A DNA stretch of 64,000 bases from Sulfuriferula thiophila (GTDB lineage Bacteria > Pseudomonadota > Gammaproteobacteria > Burkholderiales > Sulfuriferulaceae). This document shows, in pieces, positions 17,591-26,968 of this stretch. The stretch spans positions 116,787 through 180,786 of the forward strand of contig NZ_BHGL01000033.1 in the NCBI RefSeq assembly GCF_003864975.1, read 5' to 3'. The notes beneath the pieces are model-generated. The model was not told the DNA's origin. It saw only the letters and a list, made by a program, of their open reading frames with translations, and ran no database searches. Both the position numbers and the translations under genes were made by a program. Every line of letters starts with the position of its first letter. Positions within the stretch are counted from its first letter, which is position 1.

Positions 17591-19169
17591 TACAGAGTTG
17601 GTCGATGCCTCACGACTACAGTTTGCAATCGTTGCGCTGTATCACTTTTTATTTGTACCGTTGACCCTGGGAATGACCTTTCTATTGGTAATCATGGAGT
17701 CCACTTACGTGATTACCGGCAAGCAGGTATATCAGGATATGACCAAATTCTGGGGTAAATTATTTGGTATCAATTTTGCGCTGGGGGTGACGACGGGGAT
17801 CACCCTGGAGTTTCAGTTCGGCACCAACTGGGCGTATTACTCGCATTATGTCGGCGACATTTTCGGAGCGCCGCTGGCGATAGAGGGGCTGATGGCATTC
17901 TTCCTGGAGTCTACTTTCATCGGTTTGTTCTTTTTTGGCTGGGACAAGTTGTCCAAGCATAAACATTTGTTGGTGACCATGTTGATGGCGCTGGGGTCTA
18001 ATTTATCAGCCTTGTGGATACTGGTGGCGAATGGCTGGATGAACAACCCTGTGGGTTCCGAGTTCTCGTTTATTACCATGCGTATGGAGATGACTGACTT
18101 CTGGGATGTGATCTTCAACCCGCAGGCGCAAGCCAAGTTCGTGCATACCGTCAGTGCCGGTTATGTGACGGCATCGGTATTTGTGCTGGGGATTTCCTCA
18201 TGGTATCTGCTCAAAGGCCGTGACGTCGAATTTGCCAAGCGTTCTTTCCGTATTGCCGCGGCATTTGGTTTTGCATCTGCGTTGTCGGTTATCGTGCTGG
18301 GGGATGAATCCGGCTATACCGTGGGTGAAAACCAGCATACCAAGATGGCTGCGATCGAGGCGATGTGGCATACCGAGCCTGCACCCGCTTCGTTCAGTTT
18401 GGTTGCCGGCATCAATGAAAAACAGCAGAAAAATGACTGGGCAATCGAAATTCCCTATGTTATGGGCATTATTGGCACGCGTTCACTGACCAAAGAAATA
18501 CCAGGTATCTATGAAATCAAGGCACGTAATCGTGAACGCATCATCAACGGTGCGCATGCAGTTACCGCATTAGCGGCGTTACGTAAGCATCCCACGGACG
18601 TCGCGTTGAAAGCGGAATTCGATAAATATAAAGCGGATCTGGGTTTTGGTTTGCTGTTGAAGAAATACATTGCAGATGTGAGTCAGGCCACGCCTGAAAT
18701 GATACAGCAAGCCACCGACGATACCGTTCCGCGTGTTACTCCGATGTACTGGTCGTTCCGCGTCATGGTAGCAATTGGTGCCGGGCTGCTGGCGCTATTT
18801 GCAACAGCGCTGTATGTCTCGGTTACCGATACCTGCGGCAAGAAGAGATGGGTATTACGCTGGGCGCTATTTTTCATCCCCATGCCATGGATTGCCGCCG
18901 AGCTGGGCTGGTTTGTAGCTGAGTATGGCCGTCAGCCCTGGACGATATACGGTGTGCTGCCAACGCATCTGTCTGCATCGACGTTAACGGCGGGTAATGT
19001 GTATGGTTCTATCGCGGGTTTCGTATTTTTCTACACGGGCTTGCTGATTGTGGAACTGTACCTGATGGTGAAGTTCGCGCGTCAAGGGCCAAGTAGCCTG
19101 CATACCGGGCGTTATCAGGATGAGGTGAGTGGTGCTATTCCAGCACATGTATCAACTGACAAGGCTTAA
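17583..19169 (+). CDS. cydA: cytochrome bd ubiquinol oxidase subunit I
   Basis: 528 residues, the haem-carrying subunit that oxidises ubiquinol and reduces oxygen to water. Expected haem ligands are visible: His21 (b595 equivalent), His188 and Met395 (b558 equivalents). The GRQPW..GVLPT quinol-site signature lies near the C-terminus, and the long Q-loop between the central helices points to the L-type subfamily, as in E. coli. The gene lies between cydP and cydB. No FNR or ArcA site was identified upstream. Terminal oxidases of this type have very high oxygen affinity and resist nitric oxide and sulfide. Confidence 0.97.
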   Translation: MISTELVDASRLQFAIVALYHFLFVPLTLGMTFLLVIMESTYVITGKQVYQDMTKFWGKLFGINFALGVTTGITLEFQFGTNWAYYSHYVGDIFGAPLAIEGLMAFFLESTFIGLFFFGWDKLSKHKHLLVTMLMALGSNLSALWILVANGWMNNPVGSEFSFITMRMEMTDFWDVIFNPQAQAKFVHTVSAGYVTASVFVLGISSWYLLKGRDVEFAKRSFRIAAAFGFASALSVIVLGDESGYTVGENQHTKMAAIEAMWHTEPAPASFSLVAGINEKQQKNDWAIEIPYVMGIIGTRSLTKEIPGIYEIKARNRERIINGAHAVTALAALRKHPTDVALKAEFDKYKADLGFGLLLKKYIADVSQATPEMIQQATDDTVPRVTPMYWSFRVMVAIGAGLLALFATALYVSVTDTCGKKRWVLRWALFFIPMPWIAAELGWFVAEYGRQPWTIYGVLPTHLSASTLTAGNVYGSIAGFVFFYTGLLIVELYLMVKFARQGPSSLHTGRYQDEVSGAIPAHVSTDKA

Positions 19170-19235
19170 GCGAATTGCGTCGCGTCATGGCCGTAATGCC
19201 GTGATGCGGTTCACCCTTGTTCCAAGGAGGAAATA

Positions 19236-20375
19236 ATGTTTGATTATGAAACACTCAAAGTCATCTGGTGGCTGTTTGTCGGTGTGTTGCTACTGGGTTT
19301 CGCGATCATGGACGGGCACGACATGGGGGTGGGCACCCTGTTGCCATTTGTGGGTAAAAACGACGGGGAGCGCCGCGTCATTATTAGTACAGTAAGCGCA
19401 CACTGGGAGGGTAATCAGGTCTGGTTTATTACGGCTGGAGGCGCTATTTTCGCTGCCTGGCCACTGGTTTATGCGACGGCGTTTTCCGGATTTTACTGGG
19501 CGATGCTGGCTGTGCTGTGGGCGTTATTTTTTCGTCCAGTCGGTTTTGATTACCGCTCCAAAATTGCCAATCCGACTTGGCGCAGCAGCTGGGACTGGGG
19601 TTTATTCATAGGCGGTGCTGTGCCGCCGCTGATATTCGGTGTGGCATTCGGAAATCTGTTACAAGGTGTGCCATTCCATTTCGATGATGATTTGCGCTCT
19701 TATTACACCGGTACTTTCTGGCAATTGCTTAACCCGTTTGCACTGCTGGCCGGTGTGGTCAGTACGGCGATGATTACGGCTCATGGTGCGAATTATCTGA
19801 TGATACGTACTGAGGGTGATATCTACCGGCGTAGCCGGACTGCTGCACTCATTTTCGGTGTGCTGGCGCTGGTTGCTTTTGCGGTAGCTGGTGTCTGGGT
19901 AATGAACGGCATTGCCGGCTATATGATTACCAGCGGTAATCTGCCTAACGCCTTGCCTAATCCGCTGGATAAAACCGTGGTAATGCAGGCGGGTGCGTGG
20001 ATGCATAATTACAGCGTGTATCCGCTGACCACGATAATACCGGTGACCGCTTTTGTGGGCGGGGCGTTGGCCATCGTGTTCGCGCTGCTGCACAAACCCA
20101 CCATGGCATTCCTAGGTTCGTCGCTGAGTATGCTGGGTATTATTGGCACAGCAAGTGTGTCCATGTTCCCGTTCATTATGCCGTCATCAACTGATCCGCG
20201 TTCCAGCCTGACGGTATGGGACAGCGTTTCATCGCATATGACTCTGGAGCTGATGCTCTGGGCGACGGTGATTTTCCTGCCATTGATCGTTTTTTATACC
20301 AGCTGGGCGTATAAAGTGATGTCAGGTAAATTGAGCGTGGCTTATATCAATGGCAATGATCATTCCACTTACTAG
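19236..20375 (+). CDS. cydB: cytochrome bd ubiquinol oxidase subunit II
   Basis: 379 residues with eight or nine membrane segments and the conserved FAIMDGHDMGVG start region and WEGNQVWFITAGGAIFAAWP motif of CydB. It pairs with CydA to form the oxidase in the cytoplasmic membrane. An excellent AAGGAGG ribosome site precedes the ATG. The gap of 66 bases after cydA contains no terminator. No cydDC assembly transporter is encoded here. Confidence 0.97.
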   Translation: MFDYETLKVIWWLFVGVLLLGFAIMDGHDMGVGTLLPFVGKNDGERRVIISTVSAHWEGNQVWFITAGGAIFAAWPLVYATAFSGFYWAMLAVLWALFFRPVGFDYRSKIANPTWRSSWDWGLFIGGAVPPLIFGVAFGNLLQGVPFHFDDDLRSYYTGTFWQLLNPFALLAGVVSTAMITAHGANYLMIRTEGDIYRRSRTAALIFGVLALVAFAVAGVWVMNGIAGYMITSGNLPNALPNPLDKTVVMQAGAWMHNYSVYPLTTIIPVTAFVGGALAIVFALLHKPTMAFLGSSLSMLGIIGTASVSMFPFIMPSSTDPRSSLTVWDSVSSHMTLELMLWATVIFLPLIVFYTSWAYKVMSGKLSVAYINGNDHSTY

Positions 20376-20388
20376 GCAGGAGAATAAA

Positions 20389-20508
20389 ATGTGGTATTTT
20401 GCTTGGATTTTAGGTCTGGCGATGGCAGTATTGCTGGCGATTGTGAATGCAGTGTATGGCGAAAACCATGAGCTGCTGGAAATTGAACCAGACGAACAGG
20501 AGAAATAA
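20389..20508 (+). CDS. cydX: cytochrome bd small subunit CydX
   Basis: 39 codons beginning MWYFAWILGL, the signature of CydX/YbgT, with one membrane helix (about 3-23) and an acidic tail rich in Glu. CydX stabilises the haems of cytochrome bd. It starts 13 bases after the cydB stop with AGGAG in front. Confidence 0.93.
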   Translation: MWYFAWILGLAMAVLLAIVNAVYGENHELLEIEPDEQEK

Positions 20509-20510
20509 TC

Positions 20511-20780
20511 GTGTATACGACCCTCGCCCGTGCCGGGTCGTTAGTCTTGGCCAGTATACTGGCCACGTTGATTACCTTTTACCCGCCTGCGCTGGCACAG
20601 TTGAGTCATGGCATGCTGACTGTGCTGATTTGGGGGGTGTGTGCAGGTTTCGTACATGGTATTGGTTTCGATCCTGAAGCCCGGTTCTGGCGGGTGGTGC
20701 TGGGTCCGGTTATCGCTTGGCCGCTGATGGCGCTGGCGCTGCTGCTGATTCTCAAACCGTATTTCGTAAGTGTTAATTGA
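20511..20780 (+). CDS. ybgE: cyd operon protein, YbgE family
   Basis: 89 residues with three membrane helices and the motif GVCAGFVHGIGFDP typical of YbgE, a small protein of unknown role often encoded at the end of cyd operons. GTG start at 20511, two bases after the cydX stop, with AGGAG 9 bases upstream inside cydX. Confidence 0.82.
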   Translation: MYTTLARAGSLVLASILATLITFYPPALAQLSHGMLTVLIWGVCAGFVHGIGFDPEARFWRVVLGPVIAWPLMALALLLILKPYFVSVN

Positions 20781-20972
20781 TCTGTAAATCGTGTTCGCAC
20801 TCTTGAATGCGCAGAATTCGCCCTTATGTTAGAGGATCAGTCACGTGCATTCGAACTGCATTAAGTAGATGCATAAAGCGTGGTGGGCCGATGCGGTTAT
20901 GATATGCATTTGTCGGATATAACGCAGTTGCCACGAGTTAATGTGGCTGTTTTTACTAATGAATATGTGGAA

Positions 20973-21392
20973 ATGAGATCGCTCATGCAGCCTAATCCAG
21001 CCGTTACCCATTTTGAGCGTATAGGGGGTGCGGATACCATTCGTACGCTAGTACATCGTTTCTATGAAATTATGGATCAGTTACCGGAGGCGTACGGTAT
21101 TCGTAAGCTTCATGCCGAGAGCTTACAGGGCTCTGAGGATAAACTGTTCAAGTTTTTGTGTGGCTGGATGGGTGGCCCGCAACTCTATATTCAGGAGTAT
21201 GGGCACCCGATGTTACGCCGTCGCCACTTGCCTTTTCCGATCAGCGTGTCCGAGCGCGACCAATGGTTGCTGTGCATGGATACGGCTCTGAACGAAGTGG
21301 TGCAGGATGTCGCCCTGCGCCGCGAGCTTTCCAGTGCGTTTGCAAAAGTGGCAGACCATATGCGTAATCGCGCAGAAGGCAATGCTGCTTAA
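20973..21392 (+). CDS. group II truncated haemoglobin
   Basis: About 139 residues. Family marks are FERIGGADTIRTLVHRFY at the start, the proximal-histidine region EYGHPMLRRRHLPF, and the tryptophan in RDQWLLCM that group II proteins have at position G8. These proteins bind oxygen or nitric oxide and have been linked to respiration and NO detoxification. The start is uncertain: ATGs at 20973 and 20985 both place the globin fold at the N-terminus, whereas the open frame back to 20880 adds an unlikely leader. It follows the cytochrome bd operon and precedes a rhodanese, which suggests a shared micro-oxic or sulfur-related role. Confidence 0.88.
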   Translation: MRSLMQPNPAVTHFERIGGADTIRTLVHRFYEIMDQLPEAYGIRKLHAESLQGSEDKLFKFLCGWMGGPQLYIQEYGHPMLRRRHLPFPISVSERDQWLLCMDTALNEVVQDVALRRELSSAFAKVADHMRNRAEGNAA

Positions 21393-21421
21393 TTTTTTAA
21401 TTTATCAAGAAGGAATTTAAG

Positions 21422-21805
21422 ATGACTATGACTCCCCAGCAACTTGTAGCAGAAGCTAAATCCCAGATCAAGGAAACGGATGTTGCCGGTGCAGCCCAGC
21501 AAATCGCAGCGGGTACCATTGTAATTGACGTGCGTGAGCCTGCTGAATTTGAAGCCGGTCGCCTGCCTGGCGCTGTCAGCATTCCTCGTGGCGTACTGGA
21601 ATTCAAAACCCCGGAGCATCCTGCATTAGCGAATAAAGATGCGCAAATTTTACTGTATTGCAAAACTGGCGGCCGCTCTGCGCTGGCAACCCAAAGCCTG
21701 CAGCGCCTGGGTTATACCAACCTGGTTTCCCTGGCTGGCGGGTTTGAGGCCTGGGCGGGTAATGGTCAGCAGGTCGTAAAAGACACCACCAGTTTTGGTG
21801 GCTAG
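21422..21805 (+). CDS. single-domain rhodanese-like sulfurtransferase
   Basis: 127 residues: an N-terminal helix (about 1-30), then one rhodanese domain with VIDVREPAEFEAGRLPGA and the catalytic loop CKTGGRS. The active cysteine persulfide would carry sulfane sulfur between donors and acceptors; the native substrate is unknown. AAGGAA precedes the ATG. It is 29 bases behind the truncated haemoglobin, so the two are probably co-transcribed. Confidence 0.9.
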   Translation: MTMTPQQLVAEAKSQIKETDVAGAAQQIAAGTIVIDVREPAEFEAGRLPGAVSIPRGVLEFKTPEHPALANKDAQILLYCKTGGRSALATQSLQRLGYTNLVSLAGGFEAWAGNGQQVVKDTTSFGG

Positions 21806-21930
21806 AGCACTTATCTTTCAGGTTTTATCAGGGCTTGCGGTTAATGGGTTATGTCCTAAAAATGCATGATTCATAACCGTAGTCGGTGGTGCTCTGGTAT
21901 GCTTGTACCCCGTTAAAATTTGGGCATATT

Positions 21931-23505
21931 ATGGAACACACCGACGTACTCATCATTGGCTCCGGCTTGGCTGCACTGACCACTGCGCTGCATTTGGCAG
22001 AAACAATGCAGATCACCATACTGACCAAGAAAACCCTGCAGGATTCAGCCAGCGCCTGGGCGCAAGGCGGGATCGCGGCGGTGCTGGCCGATGATGATAC
22101 GGTAGAAGCGCATATTCAGGACACCCTGATTGCCGGCGCAGGGCTGTGCGATGAGGCCGCGGTGCGCTTTGTGGTGGAGCATGGGCGTGCTGCCGTGCAA
22201 TGGCTGGTGGAAGTGGGGGTGCCGTTTACCGAGGATGCCGCCAGTGACACCGGTTTTCACCTTACCCGTGAAGGCGGGCATAGTACACGGCGCATCATTC
22301 ATGCTGCCGATGCTACCGGGCGGGCAGTGCAGCGCACTCTGTGCCAGCAGATCCGTCAGCATCCCAATATCACGCTGCTCGAACATCATATTGCCATTGA
22401 TCTGATTACCGGTGCCAAGCTGGGTCGTGATGATCAGCGCTGTTATGGCAGCTATGTACTCGATAGCCTGCATGGGCGAGTCAAAACCTTTGCCGCCAAA
22501 CACACCGTGCTTGCCACGGGTGGTGCGGGCAAAGTCTATCTGTACACGACCAATCCCGATGTGGCTACCGGCGACGGTGTGGCGATGGCGTGGCGGGCAG
22601 GTTGCAGCGTAGCCAACATGGAGTTCATGCAATTCCACCCGACTTGTTTATACCATCCACGCGCCAAGTCGTTTCTGATTTCCGAAGCCGTGCGTGGCGA
22701 AGGTGGTTTGTTAAAACTGGCGGACGGCACGCGTTTCATGCCGGAACATGATGCCCGTGGCGAGCTCGCTCCACGCGATGTGGTGGCGCGAGCCATCGAC
22801 TGGGAAATGAAAAAACGCGGGCTGGATTGTGTGTATCTGGATATCTCGCATCAGCCGGCCGAATTTATCACCAGCCATTTCCCTAATATTTATCAGCGTT
22901 GCCTGGAGCTGGGCATAGACATCACCCGCGAGCCTATCCCGGTGGTGCCTGCGGCCCATTACACGTGCGGCGGGGTAGTGACGGATCTGGCGGCGCGTAC
23001 GGATATCGCCAATCTGTATGCTGTGGGCGAAGTTGCCCATACCGGACTGCATGGCGCTAACCGGCTGGCGAGCAACTCGTTACTGGAGTGTCTGGTATTT
23101 GGTCGCGCCGTTGCGCAAACCATACTGGCAACAGCGCCTGTGCAGGCGCCGGTGATTCCGGAGTGGGACGAAAGCCGGGTGACCGATGCGGATGAAGAAA
23201 TCGTGCTGTCGCATAACTGGGATGAACTGCGCCGGTTTATGTGGGATTACGTCGGTATCGTACGTACAAATAAACGGCTGGAACGCGCCGCGCACAGAAT
23301 TGCTCTGCTGACGGAAGAAATCAATGAGTATTATGCCAATTTCCGTGTCAGCAATGACTTGATCGAATTGCGTAATCTGGTGATGACTGCTGATTTGATC
23401 GTGCGTTGTGCGCAACAGCGGCATGAAAGTCGCGGGTTGCATACCAGCCGTGATTATCCCGAAACGTTAGCGGTAGCCGTCGATACGGTTATTCGTCCTG
23501 AATAA
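21931..23505 (+). CDS. nadB: L-aspartate oxidase
   Basis: 524 residues. Flavoenzyme making iminoaspartate from aspartate, first step of de novo NAD synthesis. Visible features are the FAD-binding VLIIGSGLAAL at the start, the substrate-site segments QGGIAAVL and HPTCLYHP, SEAVRGEGG, and the C-terminal HGANRLASNSLLECLVFG flavin motif. The ATG at 21931 begins directly at the Rossmann strand. The remaining NAD genes (nadA, nadC) are not in the window. It converges with queC, 3 bases apart. Confidence 0.95.
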   Translation: MEHTDVLIIGSGLAALTTALHLAETMQITILTKKTLQDSASAWAQGGIAAVLADDDTVEAHIQDTLIAGAGLCDEAAVRFVVEHGRAAVQWLVEVGVPFTEDAASDTGFHLTREGGHSTRRIIHAADATGRAVQRTLCQQIRQHPNITLLEHHIAIDLITGAKLGRDDQRCYGSYVLDSLHGRVKTFAAKHTVLATGGAGKVYLYTTNPDVATGDGVAMAWRAGCSVANMEFMQFHPTCLYHPRAKSFLISEAVRGEGGLLKLADGTRFMPEHDARGELAPRDVVARAIDWEMKKRGLDCVYLDISHQPAEFITSHFPNIYQRCLELGIDITREPIPVVPAAHYTCGGVVTDLAARTDIANLYAVGEVAHTGLHGANRLASNSLLECLVFGRAVAQTILATAPVQAPVIPEWDESRVTDADEEIVLSHNWDELRRFMWDYVGIVRTNKRLERAAHRIALLTEEINEYYANFRVSNDLIELRNLVMTADLIVRCAQQRHESRGLHTSRDYPETLAVAVDTVIRPE

Positions 23506-23508
23506 ATC

Positions 23509-24117
23509 TCAAGCACGGTAAAACCCTACTGGTTCTTGTTCACCGGCCTGGCTGAATGCTTCCCGTCGATGCAGGCACTGCGGACAGTGCCCGCAGTGCA
23601 GCGGGTAACCGAGCAGGCAGCTATAGGTGTGCGCATAGTCCACACCGAGCGCTATGCCTTGCTGGATAATCTGTGCCTTGGAGGTGCTGGACAGCGGCGT
23701 GGCAATCTCGATATTGCCCAGCACATTGGCCATGGCCTGAAAGCTATCGATGAATGCGCTGGATGCGCTGGGATAGTACTGGGTATCTTCCAGATTTAAT
23801 GCTAGCAGGATTCGTCCAGCACCAATTTGGGTGGCATAGCTAAGGCCCAGACTTAACGCGATCAGGTTGCGGTGCGGCAAAGGTACGTGCAATTTCTTGC
23901 TTTGCCCCTCACGGAAATCATGACCCGTTTGCGCCATATCCAGTTTTTTTAATGTCAGGCCGAGCAGTTTGCACTGATGTAATGCCGCACGATACTCCTC
24001 AGCACCAGCACGCTGGCCATAGTCAATAAACACTGGGAGCAGCTGGTTTTGCCTGGGTTGCATATGCAGCAATGTGGAGCTCTCGATACCCCCGCTTAAT
24101 AAAATTACATCAGACAT
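23509..24117 (-). CDS. queC: 7-cyano-7-deazaguanine synthase
   Basis: 202 residues, somewhat short for QueC. The PP-loop LLSGGIESST binds ATP (the usual Asp is Glu), and the C-terminal zinc site is CLLGYPLHCGHCPQC. QueC converts carboxy-deazaguanine to preQ0 on the way to queuosine in tRNA. The replacement of SGGxDS by SGGIES and the short length make a divergent QueC-like PP-loop enzyme possible. It lies 13 bases downstream of a diguanylate cyclase on the same strand. Confidence 0.8.
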   Translation of the reverse strand: MSDVILLSGGIESSTLLHMQPRQNQLLPVFIDYGQRAGAEEYRAALHQCKLLGLTLKKLDMAQTGHDFREGQSKKLHVPLPHRNLIALSLGLSYATQIGAGRILLALNLEDTQYYPSASSAFIDSFQAMANVLGNIEIATPLSSTSKAQIIQQGIALGVDYAHTYSCLLGYPLHCGHCPQCLHRREAFSQAGEQEPVGFYRA

Positions 24118-24130
24118 TGCGTGCTCACCG

Positions 24131-25855
24131 TTAGCTGGAATGTTGTCCGTTTGATTGGGCTACTACGGAGAGTGATGCAGGGCTAAGGTCACTCGCTCTG
24201 GCCCTGCGCCGTGATATCTTGTTTTCGTACATGCGGCGATCAGCTTGTATGAGCATGTCTGCCGGAGATATGCTTTCACCGGCATAAGCAACGCCAAAGC
24301 TGACGCCAGTGTTGTTGAAGCCCTGTTCGGGGAGCTGTTTTTCAATTTTTGCCAGCGCATTGCGTAATTCGGAGTCGTGGCGTTTTTCTGCCAGAATAGT
24401 GAACTCATCACCGCCAAGCCGATAAACTGAAATGCCGTCACCCACCAGTTTTTTTAATGCACTGGCGAATGCGCAGAGTAATTCATCACCACGGGTGTGG
24501 CCAAAGCGATCATTGATGATTTTCAGTCCATCCAGATCGATCAGGTAGAGCGCGCATTGATGCGGATCATCCAGCGATTTTGGGTAAGCGAAATCGTGTT
24601 TGAATTTCAAGTCGAAGGCGTGCCGGTTTTCAATGCCGGTCAAGTGGTCGGTGCTGGCCAGTGCGAGCATAGTGCTAAGCCGCTGTACCGCATCGTTTTT
24701 TTCATGGGCAAGTAATCTGATTTTGTCAGCCAGCGCAAAAGCCAGCAGAATCGCATCCAGAGTGCCACCGAGTAAAGTCAATAACTCGCTATTGCCGACA
24801 AAATCCGGCATCAACCCCAGATTGGCCGGCAAAATCATGGCGCCGGGGATCAGTAGTGCTATGAATGCCAGCACAAAGTAGCGCGCAGGGTGGAAACCAC
24901 TGCGTAAACTGACTATGCCACAGGTGAAGGCAAGGATCAGCCATATACTGATTACGATGGTTGCCAGCATGTGTGCATAAGACAGCGCAAAGAAGCAGCT
25001 GGGTAGCAGTATCAGTGGCAGTATCAGATTGATGCGACTAATGCGTGCTAAGCGAGGAAAGCGCGATTTGAGTTGTAAAAACTCCATGTAGAACAGCGTG
25101 TTCAGTACCGGCAGCAGGAAAAATGGAATGTAGTGCACATGCAGGTTATGCCAGCCAAACAGTTCCGCCGGCAGCTGAAAGGTAAATGCCCAACCCAGAA
25201 AGTAGGTAAGCAGATAGATGGCATAGTAAAACAGGGCGCGGTCGCGGGTGATTTTGAATATGAACAAGTTATAGATTGCCAGAGCGATAAGGGCTCCGAA
25301 AGCGGCAAATATTTGCAGGTTTTCTGACAGCACCAGTTGGCGGTAGTCATGTTTTAGCGATATCTTTATGGCTGGCTGAGATGCGTAATAGGGGCTTTCC
25401 AGACGGATCAGTATTTTGTAGGTTGCGCCGGGCGCAAGCTGGATGTCCTTGCCGTAGTGCAGCATGTAGTCATGTTCAGCCCGATAGCCGGTCACAAATT
25501 GTTGTGTGATGCCATCGGCCGCATACACGCGGGCTGCTATTTTATTGATCAGGGTGTCGTCCGGATCCAGCACCCAGTTGGTAGTGCTGGTGCCGTTGCG
25601 TACTTCGGCATAAAACCAGTAACTGCCTCCAAACATGTTCACATGATTAACAGCCTGATGCTGCGAGAGCCAGTTTGGCAGCGCTTGCACTGACGCGGGG
25701 AAATGATCATCCGTAGCCAGATAGAGTTGGCCATGGTTGAAGAGGTTTTGCACGCCGGCCTGCTTAAGCGTCATCGCGCCAAATACACTCAGTGGCGCAC
25801 TGAGTAGCAGTGCGATCACTATAAGCAAGCGGTATGGTTTCAGATAGTCCTGCAT
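24131..25855 (-). CDS. 7TM-DISM diguanylate cyclase
   Basis: About 574 residues. Signal sequence, a periplasmic 7TMR-DISM extracellular domain (about 35-175) with a carbohydrate-binding-like fold, seven membrane helices (about 185-375), then a GGDEF domain with GGDEF at 481-485. The I-site RxxD is absent, so feedback inhibition by cyclic di-GMP is unlikely. The ATG at 25855 is preferred over the upstream TTG. No phosphodiesterase domain follows. The gene lies between two unrelated housekeeping blocks and its ligand is unknown; DISM domains are often assumed to bind carbohydrates or other small molecules. Confidence 0.9.
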   Translation of the reverse strand: MQDYLKPYRLLIVIALLLSAPLSVFGAMTLKQAGVQNLFNHGQLYLATDDHFPASVQALPNWLSQHQAVNHVNMFGGSYWFYAEVRNGTSTTNWVLDPDDTLINKIAARVYAADGITQQFVTGYRAEHDYMLHYGKDIQLAPGATYKILIRLESPYYASQPAIKISLKHDYRQLVLSENLQIFAAFGALIALAIYNLFIFKITRDRALFYYAIYLLTYFLGWAFTFQLPAELFGWHNLHVHYIPFFLLPVLNTLFYMEFLQLKSRFPRLARISRINLILPLILLPSCFFALSYAHMLATIVISIWLILAFTCGIVSLRSGFHPARYFVLAFIALLIPGAMILPANLGLMPDFVGNSELLTLLGGTLDAILLAFALADKIRLLAHEKNDAVQRLSTMLALASTDHLTGIENRHAFDLKFKHDFAYPKSLDDPHQCALYLIDLDGLKIINDRFGHTRGDELLCAFASALKKLVGDGISVYRLGGDEFTILAEKRHDSELRNALAKIEKQLPEQGFNNTGVSFGVAYAGESISPADMLIQADRRMYENKISRRRARASDLSPASLSVVAQSNGQHSS

Positions 25856-26160
25856 GTGCAATGTCTTGGACTCGGAACGAAACTGCCATTCTGAATCCGC
25901 TCGTTGACCCCCGGATGAGTGGTTATGTGCGTTGCTTGTATCGTGGTACTGCCAACTCGCTGTCGATTCGGGCTGGTGATATTAAGCAACAGGGCGCATT
26001 TTTCATTTTCCGTGCATTGTTACGGAATTAATCGAGTCGTTATTTTAGGCGTTTTATGTGCTCATTCTATGATGAAAATTGGCAACGTTTGCACTATCAT
26101 ACCGTGTTTATGTAACACTTAGAATAAGCTCGAGATTCGGGGTTTTTGGTTCAGAAATCA
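25856..26160. other. intergenic region without a recognised gene
   Basis: About 300 bases between the start of the 7TM diguanylate cyclase and the terminator behind the BPSS1780 gene. Short open frames here lack ribosome sites and family resemblance. It must contain the promoter of the cyclase, but I could not single one out. Confidence 0.6.
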
Positions 26161-26208
26161 AAATGGACACGGCTTGCAGAGTATGAATCAATGCAAGCGT
26201 GTCCATTT
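26161..26208 (-). terminator. terminator of the thrB/BPSS1780 transcript
   Basis: Arms 26161-26178 and 26192-26208 pair over 17 bases with one bulged G. Read on the minus strand the hairpin lies 19 bases past the BPSS1780 stop and is followed by TTTTGATTT. Confidence 0.7.
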
Positions 26209-26227
26209 GCTTTGGTGGGTACTGAAT

Positions 26228-26968
26228 TTAGACTGTTGCGCTTATCCGGCTGATTTCGTCATCGCCAAACACGTCTTCAAAAGCAGTGTAGTAGCTGATA
26301 AACGCGAGTGGAATCATGACCAGGAATCCCAGCATCAGCGGCAGTGTGGCAAGGATGAATAACAGAAACATGGTCAGGCCGTAAACCAGGAAAGCCGAGA
26401 CATTGTTCAGGCTGGCGGCAAGGCTGGTTTTCATTGCGTCAACCGGACGCATGTTGCCAAATACCACCAGAGCAGGCGCAAACCAGTAAGCCATCAATAG
26501 TGGAATGAGCAGGGTCATGCCGACCAGTACCGGTAACATGCTCATGCCAGCCATGCCGGTGGTGGCCACACTGTCTGCGCTAGGGTGGCCTTCGGTCATG
26601 GCGCGAATAAGCGGTTCGCCACCAATCACACCGACGATGGCGGCAATGATAAGCATGCCGGTCAGGTATATGCCACCAATCGTAACCAGTTGTGCGCCAT
26701 GGCTTTTGAAGCCGGCGAACAGATGGGCGATTTCGAGTTCTTCGCCTTGTTGCTGGGCGCGGCAGCCCAGCATTAGCCCGGCAGTGAGGGCAGGGGCGAT
26801 GAGTTGAAATAACAGGCTGCCCAGAAACGGGATCATGCCGAGCAGAGCGCCGAGCAGAATAACGGAGACGCTTAATGCTATCCAGATTAGCGGGCTTTGT
26901 TTGAACAAGCCGAATGCCTGTTTAATCCATAACCAGCCGTGACTGGCGGGTACGATGCGAGTTTTCAT
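26228..26968 (-). CDS. BPSS1780-family membrane protein
   Basis: 246 residues with about six membrane segments; the N-terminus MKTRIVPASHGWLWIKQAF is typical of the family I know as BPSS1780, which is conserved next to homoserine kinase in betaproteobacteria. Function unknown. The ATG at 26968 overlaps the thrB stop by ATGA, so the two are translationally coupled. A Met-rich loop (about residues 125-150) follows helix 3. Confidence 0.8.
   Translation of the reverse strand: MKTRIVPASHGWLWIKQAFGLFKQSPLIWIALSVSVILLGALLGMIPFLGSLLFQLIAPALTAGLMLGCRAQQQGEELEIAHLFAGFKSHGAQLVTIGGIYLTGMLIIAAIVGVIGGEPLIRAMTEGHPSADSVATTGMAGMSMLPVLVGMTLLIPLLMAYWFAPALVVFGNMRPVDAMKTSLAASLNNVSAFLVYGLTMFLLFILATLPLMLGFLVMIPLAFISYYTAFEDVFGDDEISRISATV

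Noticed and set aside
21847-21878. Inverted repeat GGTTATG/CATAACC upstream of nadB
   Set aside because: Seven base pairs with an 18-base spacer can occur by chance; no known NAD regulator site matches.
25834-26122. Two plus-strand open frames upstream of the 7TM cyclase
   Set aside because: They overlap the cyclase start or each other, and lack ribosome sites and recognisable protein features.
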